64,000 bases of DNA, taken from contig CAJUED010000009.1 of assembly GCA_910585075.1 (NCBI GenBank), positions 1-64,000 of the forward strand, written 5' to 3'. The notes below the pieces were generated by a model. It had not been told where the DNA came from, did no database searches, and saw only the letters and a list, made by a program, of their open reading frames with translations. The position numbers were made by a program, and so were the translations under genes. How positions within the stretch are numbered: the first letter of the stretch is position 1; each line of letters opens with the position of its first letter. The DNA is from an uncultured Lachnospiraceae bacterium (GTDB taxonomy: Bacteria > Bacillota > Clostridia > Lachnospirales > Lachnospiraceae). Shown here piece after piece: positions 1-8,024 of the stretch.

Positions 1-52
1 GTAGAGGGTATTAAATTACTCCTAAAGAATCATAGTGCTAAATCCGAAAGAC

Positions 53-85
53 GGGCTTGTTTTTGGCTTAAGGAAGCCCATTTTA
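53..85 (+). terminator. Possible terminator of a gene left of the window
   Basis: GGGCTT at 53-58 pairs with AAGCCC at 74-79 and is followed by ATTTT. The stem is short, so this is only a weak call. No coding region is visible in the first 204 bases. Confidence 0.4.
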
Positions 86-113
86 CAGTCAGAATATAAC
101 AATTGATTTCCTC

Positions 114-142
114 TTGACAAGAAGCAGAATATTATGTAAAAT
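114..142 (+). promoter_or_regulatory. Sigma-A-type promoter for the first lipoprotein gene
   Basis: TTGACA at 114-119 and TAAAAT at 137-142 are separated by 17 bases, about 62 bases before the start codon at 205. The ribosome site AGAAAGGGAG lies just before that ATG. Confidence 0.6.
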
Positions 143-204
143 GCTTTATTGTGAATAAACCTGTAAAATGAAAATGCAGGGAGAAAAGTAAGAAAGGGAG
201 AATT

Positions 205-804
205 ATGAAAAAGAAAACTTTGAAAGCAACAGTATTGGCAGCAGTGATGGCAATGGTATTGTCAGTAAGCGCATGCGGCGCTAAGGAGGCGGATGCACCT
301 GCGGACGCTAATGAAGTGACGGAAGCAGAAGACGAAAATCAGGCTGAGCCCGAAGCAGAGGCTGAACCGGAGGCAGAGACCCAGACGGAAACCGAAGAAG
401 AAGCGGAAGCACCGGCAGAGTCTGATGAGGAATCCGAAGCAGAGGCAGGGACAGAAGCTGCAGCAGGCGAGTATGCGACCCTGGAAGATTATTGCAACGA
501 CCCTGAAGTTAAGGCACAACTGGAGCAACAGCTGGAAGGTGCTGCAGGTGAGGGAATGACAATGACTCTGGAGGTAAAAGGCAACGAGTTTGCAATGGTC
601 TGCAAGTTTGATGAAGGTACGGAGCTGCCGGAGGATGTAGTTGACCAGCTGGAGCAGGGACTTGAGAGCCAATCGGCCGTATTTGATGCGCAGGTAAGCA
701 TGTTTGACCAGGTAATCGGCGAGGAAGGCGCTTGTACCGTAGTGGTGCGTTACGTGGATGCAGAGAGCAATGTGCTTGTAGAAAGGTCTTATACTGCAAA
801 ATAA
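205..804 (+). CDS. Secreted lipoprotein, DUF4854-like
   Basis: 199 aa. The N-terminus is a lipoprotein signal peptide (MKKK, hydrophobic stretch, lipobox ending VSAC at about residue 24), so the mature protein should be lipid-anchored outside the membrane. Residues about 28-90 are a low-complexity Glu/Ala/Pro linker. The folded part (about 92-199) begins YATLEDYCNDPEV and resembles the DUF4854 domain of Clostridia lipoproteins, whose function is unknown. The domain assignment is from memory of the family and is moderate. The gene has its own promoter and a strong terminator, so it is probably expressed alone. Confidence 0.75.
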   Translation: MKKKTLKATVLAAVMAMVLSVSACGAKEADAPADANEVTEAEDENQAEPEAEAEPEAETQTETEEEAEAPAESDEESEAEAGTEAAAGEYATLEDYCNDPEVKAQLEQQLEGAAGEGMTMTLEVKGNEFAMVCKFDEGTELPEDVVDQLEQGLESQSAVFDAQVSMFDQVIGEEGACTVVVRYVDAESNVLVERSYTAK

Positions 805-843
805 ATTACAGGTATGTATGCCTGAACATATGAGTGTAAAATG

Positions 844-873
844 AGGGCGGATTCAGGTAATCCGCCCTTTTTG
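844..873 (+). terminator. Rho-independent terminator
   Basis: AGGGCGGATT (844-853) and AATCCGCCCT (859-868) form a perfect 10-bp stem with a 5-base loop, followed by a T run. It ends the first lipoprotein transcript. Confidence 0.9.
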
Positions 874-896
874 AAAAGAAAGAGGGGGACTTATTT

Positions 897-2093
897 ATGA
901 AAAAAAGGGTATTTTTAGCGGCCGGAGTTTTAGCACTGTCATTGATGTCCGGCTGCGGAAAGACTGAAGATAGCGGACTTTCTTCTCCAATCAGTGAGGA
1001 AATCACGGAGGATTTACCGGCAGGGGACGCAGATGGAAATGGACAGGACGCGGCATCCGGCGAAAATGCGTCGGAAGACGGGTCAGAGGAAAGCGGACAG
1101 GGTACGGCCCAGGGCGGAGCAGCATCCCCGAATGGGGCGTCCGAAGGAGCAGGGCAGAATGGAGAGTCCGGCGGTCCGGCCGAATCAGGCGGCGTACAGA
1201 CGGAAGGGGAGACAAACTCCAAAGATACAGGCTCGGAATTCAGCTTTGCAGAGCTCTCGGGCTGGGAATTTTATTTCAGCAGCGGCGCCGGGGGATGGTA
1301 TACGGATGTGTCCATAAACAGTGACGGAAGCTTTGAAGGGCATTTTCAGGACTCGGATATGGGAGATACGGGAGACGGCTACCCGGGGGGCACTTTATAT
1401 ATTTCCGATTTCACAGGTAGATTTGACAAGCCGGAAAAGGTGGATGATTTTACCTATAAAATGAAGATGTCCTCCCTTACCATCAAGGACAGGCCCGAAA
1501 AAGAAATTATAGACGATGTCCTGTATGTTCGTTCCACAGCTTATGGATTAGACGGCGGCGAGGAGTTTTATCTTTATTTGCCGGGGGCGAAGATTGCGGA
1601 CCTTCCGGAAGAATACCGGCAGTGGGTTGGCTATTACAACATGGAAAGCATGAAGGAGACGGAGCTGTCCTTTTATGGACTTTATAATATAAAGGAAGGA
1701 AATGGTTTTTCCAGTAACAAGTACGAGCAGCAGAGCCTTGCGGAGCGGATTGCAGCGGAGATTTCCTATGCGGAGGAGATAGACGCCCAGCTGCAGGAGG
1801 AAGGGCAGGCGGCCCTGACCCAGATGGATATGAATATAAACGCAGCGCAAACCCTTGAGAATTGGGATAATACCTTAAATATCGTGTGGAAGCTGCTGAT
1901 GAGTGAGCTTGACGAGGAGACGGCAAAGGCTTTGCAGAAGGAAGAAAGAGAGTGGATTGCCGAAAAGGACGCGCAGGTGAAAGAAGCCGGGAAGGAATGT
2001 GAAGGAGGCAGTATACAGCCTGCGATTGAAGGGTCAGTGGCGGCGGAGCTGACCAGAGAAAGAGTGTATGAGCTGGCGGAATATGCCAAATAG
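897..2093 (+). CDS. Secreted lipoprotein with C-terminal LprI-like (DUF1311) domain
   Basis: 398 aa. The lipoprotein signal has its lipobox at LMSGC (Cys about residue 20). Residues about 25-105 are a Gly/Ser/Glu-rich linker. A middle domain (about 115-255) contains FAELSGWEFYFSSGAGGW and is unassigned. The C-terminal part (about 275-398), with the conserved NIVWKLLMSEL and EEREWIAEKDA stretches, matches the LprI/DUF1311 pattern, a family named for a lysozyme-inhibitor lipoprotein. By inference it could protect the cell surface; enzyme activity is not expected. RBS AGAGGGGG precedes the start by 8 bases. Confidence 0.75.
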   Translation: MKKRVFLAAGVLALSLMSGCGKTEDSGLSSPISEEITEDLPAGDADGNGQDAASGENASEDGSEESGQGTAQGGAASPNGASEGAGQNGESGGPAESGGVQTEGETNSKDTGSEFSFAELSGWEFYFSSGAGGWYTDVSINSDGSFEGHFQDSDMGDTGDGYPGGTLYISDFTGRFDKPEKVDDFTYKMKMSSLTIKDRPEKEIIDDVLYVRSTAYGLDGGEEFYLYLPGAKIADLPEEYRQWVGYYNMESMKETELSFYGLYNIKEGNGFSSNKYEQQSLAERIAAEISYAEEIDAQLQEEGQAALTQMDMNINAAQTLENWDNTLNIVWKLLMSELDEETAKALQKEEREWIAEKDAQVKEAGKECEGGSIQPAIEGSVAAELTRERVYELAEYAK

Positions 2094-2233
2094 GTAGTGT
2101 ACTGTTTTCATACTGGTGTACAGAACGCTTCACCGAGAGTAAATATTAAATATTCAGTCGTTGCCGCGCTTGCGGGGAAGCTGTTTCTTGTGAGCTGAAA
2201 TTTGATGAAAAGTAATTTGGATAGGCCAGGTGG

Positions 2234-2277
2234 GCCAGGCGCAGTTTGATGGAGCAGACTGTTGCCTGGCTTATTTA
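2234..2277 (+). terminator. Probable terminator after the LprI-like gene
   Basis: GCCAGGC at 2234-2240 pairs with GCCTGGC at 2264-2270, and CAGT/ACTG extends the stem with a small bulge. TTATTT follows. It separates the lipoprotein genes from the two-component system. Confidence 0.65.
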
Positions 2278-2344
2278 AATTGTGATAAAATAAGTGCATA
2301 TATCTGGAGATACGGTAAAATTCCAAAGTAGAAGGATGGCGGGT

Positions 2345-3964
2345 ATGTTGGTAAAAAAGGCAGTGATTGCGGATGATGAACCTAAGATTATTCAGTTGAT
2401 ACGGCTTTTAGGGGACTGGGAGAAATACGGGATTGAGATTGTGGATGAATGTCATGACGGGATTTCCGCCCTTACGAGCATCAGGAAGCATAAACCGGAT
2501 CTGGTACTTTCCGATATCAAAATGCCTGACCTTGACGGGCTTGAGCTGATTCGGCTCACCAGGGAGGAACAGATTGAAAGCCGCTTTATTTTAATCAGCG
2601 GTTACCGGCATTTTGAGTATGCAAGGAGCGCAGTTGCCTTAAATGTGGTCGATTATCTGTTAAAACCCATTGATGAGGAGCAGCTGAACAAGACTTTGGA
2701 AAAGGCCTGCAGGGAGATTGACCAGAGCAGGGAAAATAAGGAGAACAGGCAGCAGCTGGAACTGATACGGGCGAAGCAGGACAAGGAAAAAATGGTTCAT
2801 TTCTGGGAGGACTTTATCTTCTGGCAGAATCCCGGGCGAAAGGAAAGGATGCAGGAAAACCTTCGTTCCATAGAGCTGTTTAACGGGGAATATCACACGA
2901 AGTTTTCGGAAGAATGCTTTATGATGGTTTTTATGTGCAGCAATATTGCCAGCCTGCTGACACGGCATTATTCCCTTTTGGAGGATGAGATGGAGCGGCG
3001 TATAGACAGGTACTTTGGGGAGTATGCGCTGTATTATTATCATGTCAGCTATTTAGGCTGTATCGTGGCCCTTAATTTTGCTCCGGAGTACAAAAAGCAG
3101 ATGCGGGAGAGTGTGTCCGCCCTGTACTACAGTGTCCGGGATTTAAGCGAGGTTTACGGGGAACTATATCTGAACCTGGGGGTCAGCAGCATCAAGACGG
3201 ACATCCGGGATTTGAAGGAGGCCTATTATGAAGCCCAGTCCGCCGAATGGGGCAGGCTTATCACCATGCAAAACGGGGTGCTGGATTATTCCCAGATAGC
3301 GGGGCTTAAGCGGGTCAGCGATCTGGAAATTTTATCGGCTGCGGAGCTTTCGGAGATTACGGGCTGTCTGAAGTATTTAAGAAGGGAAGAATTGGGCTAT
3401 GTGTTTCAGAAGCTCTCGGAGCGTTCCGGTCTCTATGGAAACTGCTATCCCGGAACGATGGCGGATGTTTTCTTTCGGATAACCGATGTGGTCAGGGACG
3501 AAATTGAGGATGAGAATGAGCAGCTCCTTGAGAAACTGAATTATTGTTATCTGGAGGCAAGAACTTTTCCCCAGCTGATCAAGAAAATATATTATGTGCT
3601 GGATGAGTATGTGGAAGGGGAACAGAAGAAATCTAGGGAAAAAATGGGAAAGCCCATTGCAGAGGCCGTATCCTTTATCAGGAAAAATTATGGGCGGTCC
3701 ATTTCACAGTCGGATGCGGCAGCAGCGGGAAATGTGTCTGTGACTTATTTAAGCAGACTGTTTAAGGAAGGACTTGGGATTGGCTTTAACGAGTATCTCA
3801 CCCAGGTAAGACTGGAGGAATCGGAAAAACTGTTGTCGGAAACCACTCTTTCCATCAAGGAGATTGCGGCGGCGGTGGGGTATCCGGATGAAAAATATTA
3901 TTCCAAGCTATATAAGAAGACAAAAGGGATTAAGCCGTCGGAATACCGGAAAATTTACGGTTAA
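2345..3964 (+). CDS. Response regulator, YesN type (receiver + AraC HTH)
   Basis: 539 aa from ATG 2345, chosen because AGAAGG lies 9 bases upstream; GTG 2294 and ATG 2336 are in frame but poorly placed. The receiver domain (about 1-120) has acidic residues at IADDE, phospho-acceptor Asp57 in LVLSDIKMPD and Lys107 in DYLLKPID. A long middle region is typical of YesN proteins. The C-terminal about 100 residues are a double AraC-type helix-turn-helix (SQSDAAAAGNVSVTYLSRLF and SIKEIAAAVGY). Its partner is the kinase directly downstream. Likely targets are the transporter and tannase genes that follow; this is inferred from position. AraC-type regulators usually bind direct repeats, and such a repeat sits before the tannase gene. 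Confidence 0.9.
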   Translation: MLVKKAVIADDEPKIIQLIRLLGDWEKYGIEIVDECHDGISALTSIRKHKPDLVLSDIKMPDLDGLELIRLTREEQIESRFILISGYRHFEYARSAVALNVVDYLLKPIDEEQLNKTLEKACREIDQSRENKENRQQLELIRAKQDKEKMVHFWEDFIFWQNPGRKERMQENLRSIELFNGEYHTKFSEECFMMVFMCSNIASLLTRHYSLLEDEMERRIDRYFGEYALYYYHVSYLGCIVALNFAPEYKKQMRESVSALYYSVRDLSEVYGELYLNLGVSSIKTDIRDLKEAYYEAQSAEWGRLITMQNGVLDYSQIAGLKRVSDLEILSAAELSEITGCLKYLRREELGYVFQKLSERSGLYGNCYPGTMADVFFRITDVVRDEIEDENEQLLEKLNYCYLEARTFPQLIKKIYYVLDEYVEGEQKKSREKMGKPIAEAVSFIRKNYGRSISQSDAAAAGNVSVTYLSRLFKEGLGIGFNEYLTQVRLEESEKLLSETTLSIKEIAAAVGYPDEKYYSKLYKKTKGIKPSEYRKIYG

Positions 3965-3974
3965 AACCGGGTGC

Positions 3975-4008
3975 AATAGGCGGAGTGCGGAGCACGGCGG
4001 CGTTTGAG
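3975..4008 (+). repeat. Dispersed ~36-bp intergenic repeat (family A), copy 1
   Basis: AATAGGCGGAGTGCGGAGCA followed by CGGCGGCGTTTGAGG matches the family pattern AATAAG, CTCGCGAAGCGTGGCGGCG, TTTGATA with several changes. It is followed at 4052-4075 by a fragment of the structured leader family (ATGCGCAAAAGCAGCGCAGA then GTGAGG). Confidence 0.5.
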
Positions 4009-4142
4009 GCAAGGGGCAGGCGCGCGAAGGGTTACAGCCTTTCCGTAATGCGCAAAAGCAGCGCAGAAGTGAGGATAAGAGTGAAAAATAAAGTATGTTT
4101 TTTTCATGCCTTGTTTGTGCCTTGAGCGAAGCGAAAGGAATG

Positions 4143-5090
4143 ATGAAATATATGAAAATGGTTGTTGTTTTATCCTGGATAGAAATACTGCTGATTGGCG
4201 GCGGCATCCTCTGCGGCTTTTTGATACCGGCATCTTTCGTGCCGGTATTCTTTTTTGGAGGGGCTTTTCTGCTTGCGGTGTTTCTTCTTATATTATTATA
4301 CCATCAGAAAAATATCATGAAATTTCTGATTATGGAGAATAAAAAGAAAAATACCGGAAAGCCTCAGTCTGTTTACTGGGAGGAGGATGAGAGCAGGAAG
4401 CTGGAGGTCATGAAAAAGAGGGTGGAGCTCTACACCCTGCAGAGTCAGATTAATCCGCATTTTCTGTATAATACCCTGGACAGCATAAGGGGCCGGGCCC
4501 TACTTGACGGAAACAGGGAGATTGCCTCCATGACGGAGGTGCTGTCCAGATTTTTCCGCTACTGCATCAGCTATGAGGAAAGCCTTGTGAAAATCCGGGA
4601 GGAAATCAGTCATATCAGGGACTACTATTATATTCAGAAGTATCGTTTTGAGGATAGGTTTGACATGGAGATTGAAGTGGAGAGCCAGGAGATTTACGAG
4701 TATTATGTGCCCAGGATGACCCTGCAGCCCCTTGTGGAAAACGCAATGATTCACGGACTGGAGAAGGTAAACAGAAAAGGCCTTTTGAAAATCCGGTGTA
4801 TTGCCACGGAAAAAAAGGTTGTGCTTACGGTATCGGATAACGGGGTTGGTATGGACGCGGAGGAACTGACCAGGTTAAACCGGCAGATGGAGGGGATGCT
4901 CCTGTCCGGAAAAAAGAGAGGAGGCCACAGTGGAATTGCGGTTTCCAACGTGAATGCCCGTATCAAACTGACCTTTGGGGAGGAATACGGCATCCGCTAC
5001 CGCTCCATGGAAAATGCAGGGACGGATGTGGAGGTTTTGATTCCGGTGGTGGATGACTTTGTGAGAGTAAGGTACGAGGATAGAATTTGA
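4143..5090 (+). CDS. Sensor histidine kinase, YesM/LytS type, without extracellular sensor
   Basis: About 315 aa from ATG 4143 (RBS AAAGGA); ATG 4140 and 4152 are alternatives. Two membrane segments lie close together at the N-terminus (VVVLSWIEILLIGGGILCGF and VPVFFFGGAFLLAVFLLILL) with only a few residues between them, so the usual large extracytoplasmic sensor domain of YesM kinases is absent. The His_kinase region carries the phospho-histidine in QSQINPHFLYNTLDSIR, followed by an ATPase domain with N-box LVENAMIHG and G-boxes DNGVGMD and GGHSGIAVSNV. It should phosphorylate the adjacent YesN-like regulator. The lack of a sensor suggests the signal comes through a partner, possibly the degenerate ABC protein encoded 58 bases downstream. 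Confidence 0.9.
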   Translation: MKYMKMVVVLSWIEILLIGGGILCGFLIPASFVPVFFFGGAFLLAVFLLILLYHQKNIMKFLIMENKKKNTGKPQSVYWEEDESRKLEVMKKRVELYTLQSQINPHFLYNTLDSIRGRALLDGNREIASMTEVLSRFFRYCISYEESLVKIREEISHIRDYYYIQKYRFEDRFDMEIEVESQEIYEYYVPRMTLQPLVENAMIHGLEKVNRKGLLKIRCIATEKKVVLTVSDNGVGMDAEELTRLNRQMEGMLLSGKKRGGHSGIAVSNVNARIKLTFGEEYGIRYRSMENAGTDVEVLIPVVDDFVRVRYEDRI

Positions 5091-5148
5091 GGGCTGGCGG
5101 CAGCAAAGAACACTGCCGGAGCCGCCAGAGACGGCATGGGGGATTATT

Positions 5149-6504
5149 ATGAAGGAACTGTTTAGAGCGGAAAGTATAAAATGCGATTATCAGCTGGAGG
5201 ACTACTATCTCAGTGTTTACCAGGGGGAGATTATCTACATACAGTGTGTTTCTGACAAATCTCCGGAGTGTCTGTGCGATATCATTACCGGGAACAGGAA
5301 ACCTGACCAAGGGCGGATTTTTATAAATGAAGAAAGAATTAAGGATTATAATGCCGCATTTGCCGCAGGCGCCGGGATATATGCGGCTTCTCTTAAGGAT
5401 AATTATGAGGGGAACCAGACCGTGGCCCAGGCCCTTGCTCCCCGGAAGCCTTTTTATGCCCTTTATTCCGAAAAAAAGCTGGCCCGACGGGTCGAAGAAG
5501 CTTTTAAGGGAAAAGAGATTGGCCTGCACGCGGATGACTTTATTTTTGAACTGAACGGAATGGAGAGGAAAATGCTGAGCCTAATCCGGGCAAGGGCATT
5601 GGGAGCGGAGCTTATCGTGATTCCTGTGAACGGGGAAGTTGTGGAGGGAAAAGCGGCCATTGCCCTTGGCGCTCTTATCCGGGATATGAACAGGGAAGGG
5701 GTAACCTTTGTGATCGTATCCTGCAATTACTCTGTTTTGGCGGAATATGCCCACCGCATTCAGTTGTTATATCTTGGCCGGGCGGTGAAGGAGTGGACAC
5801 ATGGTTTGCCTTCGGCAATTCAGGAGACTGTTTTGGAGCAGCTAAAATACGGTAGTTTTTTTGCAAGGCAGGGGCAGCAGGGGGAGGCGGAGCGGAATTT
5901 TACAGGGCTTTATGACTATGAGTGGGATGTGCAGCGCAGTTTCTGGGAATATCTGCGCTCTCTTAGGGAGAACAGCCGGGAAATATGGGATGCGTATCTG
6001 GGCGGGGAAGTACCGGAAGAAGGGGTTGGATACTATAAGGGGACGGCGGTGGTGCCGGGAAACAGCCAGGATATGCTTTTTCCCGAGTTAAGCGTTGGGG
6101 AGAACCTGACCATTGGGGCTTCGAAACGGGTGAACCATGACCGAATCCCTTTTATCAACCCAAGAATACAGCGGGAGCTGGAGCGTAGGCTGGAGGAGAT
6201 TTATCATGAGACCGGGCAGACTCCCGGCAGGGAGGAGGATATTCGGAACCTGACGGGCCTTCAAAGGAAAATTCTTTCTATAGAGAGGGTTGCCATACTG
6301 CGGCCGAAGATTATTTTTCTGGAGCTTCCTTATTATGATGTGGGTTATGCCCAGGTGGGGGAGCTGCGCAGTTATTTAAGCGGCCTTGTCAAAAGAAAAA
6401 TCAAGGTGGTTTATTTTTCCAAAACCATGGAGAATATGATACTTGACTGCAAAGTCATCATCCATACCCAGGATGGGAAAAGTGCAAAAATAGACACTTT
6501 ATGA
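5149..6504 (+). CDS. Degenerate tandem sugar-ABC ATPase-like protein (pseudo-ATPase)
   Basis: 451 aa, a little shorter than the true ATPase encoded at 8025-9512 (495 aa) but laid out like it. In the first half, the place of Walker A (GENGAGKST in the true ATPase) reads VSDKSPECLCD, the signature LSGGQ position reads LNGMERKMLSLIRA, and Walker B reads LIVIPVNGEV without the Asp-Glu pair. In the second half no Walker A remains; the signature-like NLTGLQRKILSIERV and the Walker B-like IIFLELPYYDVG still mark the fold. ATP hydrolysis is therefore unlikely. Position between a sensor-less kinase and the binding protein suggests a signalling or adaptor role at the transporter. That role is inference. 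Confidence 0.75.
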   Translation: MKELFRAESIKCDYQLEDYYLSVYQGEIIYIQCVSDKSPECLCDIITGNRKPDQGRIFINEERIKDYNAAFAAGAGIYAASLKDNYEGNQTVAQALAPRKPFYALYSEKKLARRVEEAFKGKEIGLHADDFIFELNGMERKMLSLIRARALGAELIVIPVNGEVVEGKAAIALGALIRDMNREGVTFVIVSCNYSVLAEYAHRIQLLYLGRAVKEWTHGLPSAIQETVLEQLKYGSFFARQGQQGEAERNFTGLYDYEWDVQRSFWEYLRSLRENSREIWDAYLGGEVPEEGVGYYKGTAVVPGNSQDMLFPELSVGENLTIGASKRVNHDRIPFINPRIQRELERRLEEIYHETGQTPGREEDIRNLTGLQRKILSIERVAILRPKIIFLELPYYDVGYAQVGELRSYLSGLVKRKIKVVYFSKTMENMILDCKVIIHTQDGKSAKIDTL

Positions 6505-6678
6505 TATTTTTTTCCACCTCCTCGGAACGTGAAAAGAAGGTATAGTTTTATTAACAGATAAACAGCGAAAGGGAAGATGCTCGGGTACTACAAAACGGAG
6601 TTGGCGGATGGCCCGTAGTTTCTATGAGTCTGCCGGCGGGCCGGCTCAGCAAAACGTTTCGGAATGGAGGAAAAAGGA

Positions 6679-7833
6679 ATGAAGAAAAAGATAGTTGCGG
6701 TAATGTTAAGTCTGGCTATGGCCTTTGGTCTTATGGCCTGCGGAAATTCAGGCGGGACAAGCGCTTCAAGTACGTCGGATGAGGCGAAAACAGAGGAAGC
6801 AGCTGATGCAGGAGCGGAAGAAGCGGCAGCCCCCGAAGAAAGCGGTGACACCGCCGGAGACGGTGAAGAAAGTGCAAAGGAAGCAGCCGGGGAAGCAACA
6901 GAGGCTGTGGAGAATGCAGCCGGGGGAGCGGACCTTACCGGTAAAAAAGTAGGATTTTCCGCATTGATGATGTCCTCGGAGTTCTTTACGGATATGTCCA
7001 ACCAGATGGAAGAATATTTCACAGCTCACGGCATGGAATACAGTGTGGCGGACGCAAACGGCAATGCCCAGACACAGATTCAGACGGTTGAAAACTTCGT
7101 ATCAATGGAAATGGATTATATTATCTGTTTCGTGGTGGATGCATCTTCCATCAGTGATTCCCTGGTAAAGGCAAGGGAAGACGGCGCTTTTATTATTGTA
7201 ATCGGTACGGTTCTTGACAATAAGGACGCTTACGATGTGTGCATCAGCATCAGCCAGAACGAGTCCGGTGTCACAGAAGCGAAGATGGCGGCAGAATGGA
7301 TTGAGGCTACATTCCCGGATGCGGAGGACGGATCCATTGAGGTAGGTCTTTTGACCAACTCAGAGAATGAGGACGCTGTTGCAAGATGTGACGGACTTCG
7401 GGAGATTGAGAATTTTACATCCAAGGCAGTGATTGTTGAGGAACATGAGACAACCCAGGCGGAAGGCGCGGCAGCAGGCCAGACCTACGCGGAAATGATG
7501 CTGATGAACAACCCGGACCTTAAGGTGATTCTGACTTACGGTACCGACCAGGGACAGGGAGCCAACGAGGCGGTTATGAAGGATTCTTCCATCAACAGCG
7601 AGGAATTCGCAGTGTTTACGGTAGATACCGCCGAATTTATCAGAAATAAGGTGAAGGAATCCGCAGAAGGAACTTCCGTTCTGCGCGGCACGGTAATGCT
7701 TGGTGAAGGAACGCCCATGACATGCTATAACCTGATGGATGGAACTTGGTCTGACAGAGTAAAGGACAAGGTTTATTCGGAGGAATGCATCATGATTACA
7801 CCGGAAACCATTTCAGAGTATTTTCCGGAATAA
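6679..7833 (+). CDS. Sugar ABC transporter substrate-binding lipoprotein (RbsB/Peripla_BP_4 family)
   Basis: 384 aa from ATG 6679 (RBS GGAGG 6-10 bases upstream; ATG 6664 is in frame but has no RBS). Lipobox GLMAC, Cys about 21, then a Glu/Ala-rich linker to about residue 85. The ligand-binding domain starts LTGKKVGFSALMMSSEFFTDM, typical of type-1 periplasmic binding proteins for ribose/galactose-like sugars, and contains the hinge-like VFTVDTAEF. It should deliver ligand to the permease and ATPase encoded next. The ligand is unknown; the tannase cluster makes glucose, galloyl-glucose or a related plant compound worth testing. The 174 bases upstream hold a GC-rich palindrome (GCCGGC GG GCCGGC, 6632-6645) and a TATAGT (6541-6546) without a good -35, consistent with an activator-dependent promoter. 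Confidence 0.9.
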   Translation: MKKKIVAVMLSLAMAFGLMACGNSGGTSASSTSDEAKTEEAADAGAEEAAAPEESGDTAGDGEESAKEAAGEATEAVENAAGGADLTGKKVGFSALMMSSEFFTDMSNQMEEYFTAHGMEYSVADANGNAQTQIQTVENFVSMEMDYIICFVVDASSISDSLVKAREDGAFIIVIGTVLDNKDAYDVCISISQNESGVTEAKMAAEWIEATFPDAEDGSIEVGLLTNSENEDAVARCDGLREIENFTSKAVIVEEHETTQAEGAAAGQTYAEMMLMNNPDLKVILTYGTDQGQGANEAVMKDSSINSEEFAVFTVDTAEFIRNKVKESAEGTSVLRGTVMLGEGTPMTCYNLMDGTWSDRVKDKVYSEECIMITPETISEYFPE

Positions 7834-7854
7834 ATGATGATAACTGGTAAAGAT

Positions 7855-7882
7855 AAGGGCTTTCCGCAAGGAAGGCCCTTTG
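7855..7882 (+). terminator. Hairpin/partial terminator between binding protein and ATPase genes
   Basis: AAGGGCTTTCC (7855-7865) pairs with GGAAGGCCCTT (7870-7880) around a GCAA tetraloop. The T run is short, so it may reduce rather than stop transcription and raise binding-protein mRNA relative to the membrane parts. Confidence 0.7.
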
Positions 7883-7923
7883 ACACAATAGGTTGTCTTG
7901 CGCAGTGCGGTGCGCCGGGTGCG

Positions 7924-7994
7924 ATAAGCGTCCCGTAAAGCACGGCGGTGACTGATGCAACAGGCCGTCCCGCACAGCGTGGCGGCGTCTGAGA
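7924..7994 (+). repeat. Two tandem copies of dispersed repeat family A
   Basis: Copies at about 7924-7957 (ATAAGCGTCCCGTAAAGCAC, then GGCGGTGACTGATG) and 7959-7994 (ACAGGCCGTCCCGCACAGCG, then TGGCGGCGTCTGAGA). They lie directly after the hairpin at 7855-7882. Confidence 0.55.
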
Positions 7995-8024
7995 GAAAAA
8001 GGCGGAAAGAAAGGCAGGATATTT

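Noticed and set aside
6589..7022. 144-codon frame on the - strand opposite the binding-protein linker
   Set aside because: It mirrors the Glu/Ala-rich linker (giving Ser/Ala/Pro-rich protein) and has no start signals.
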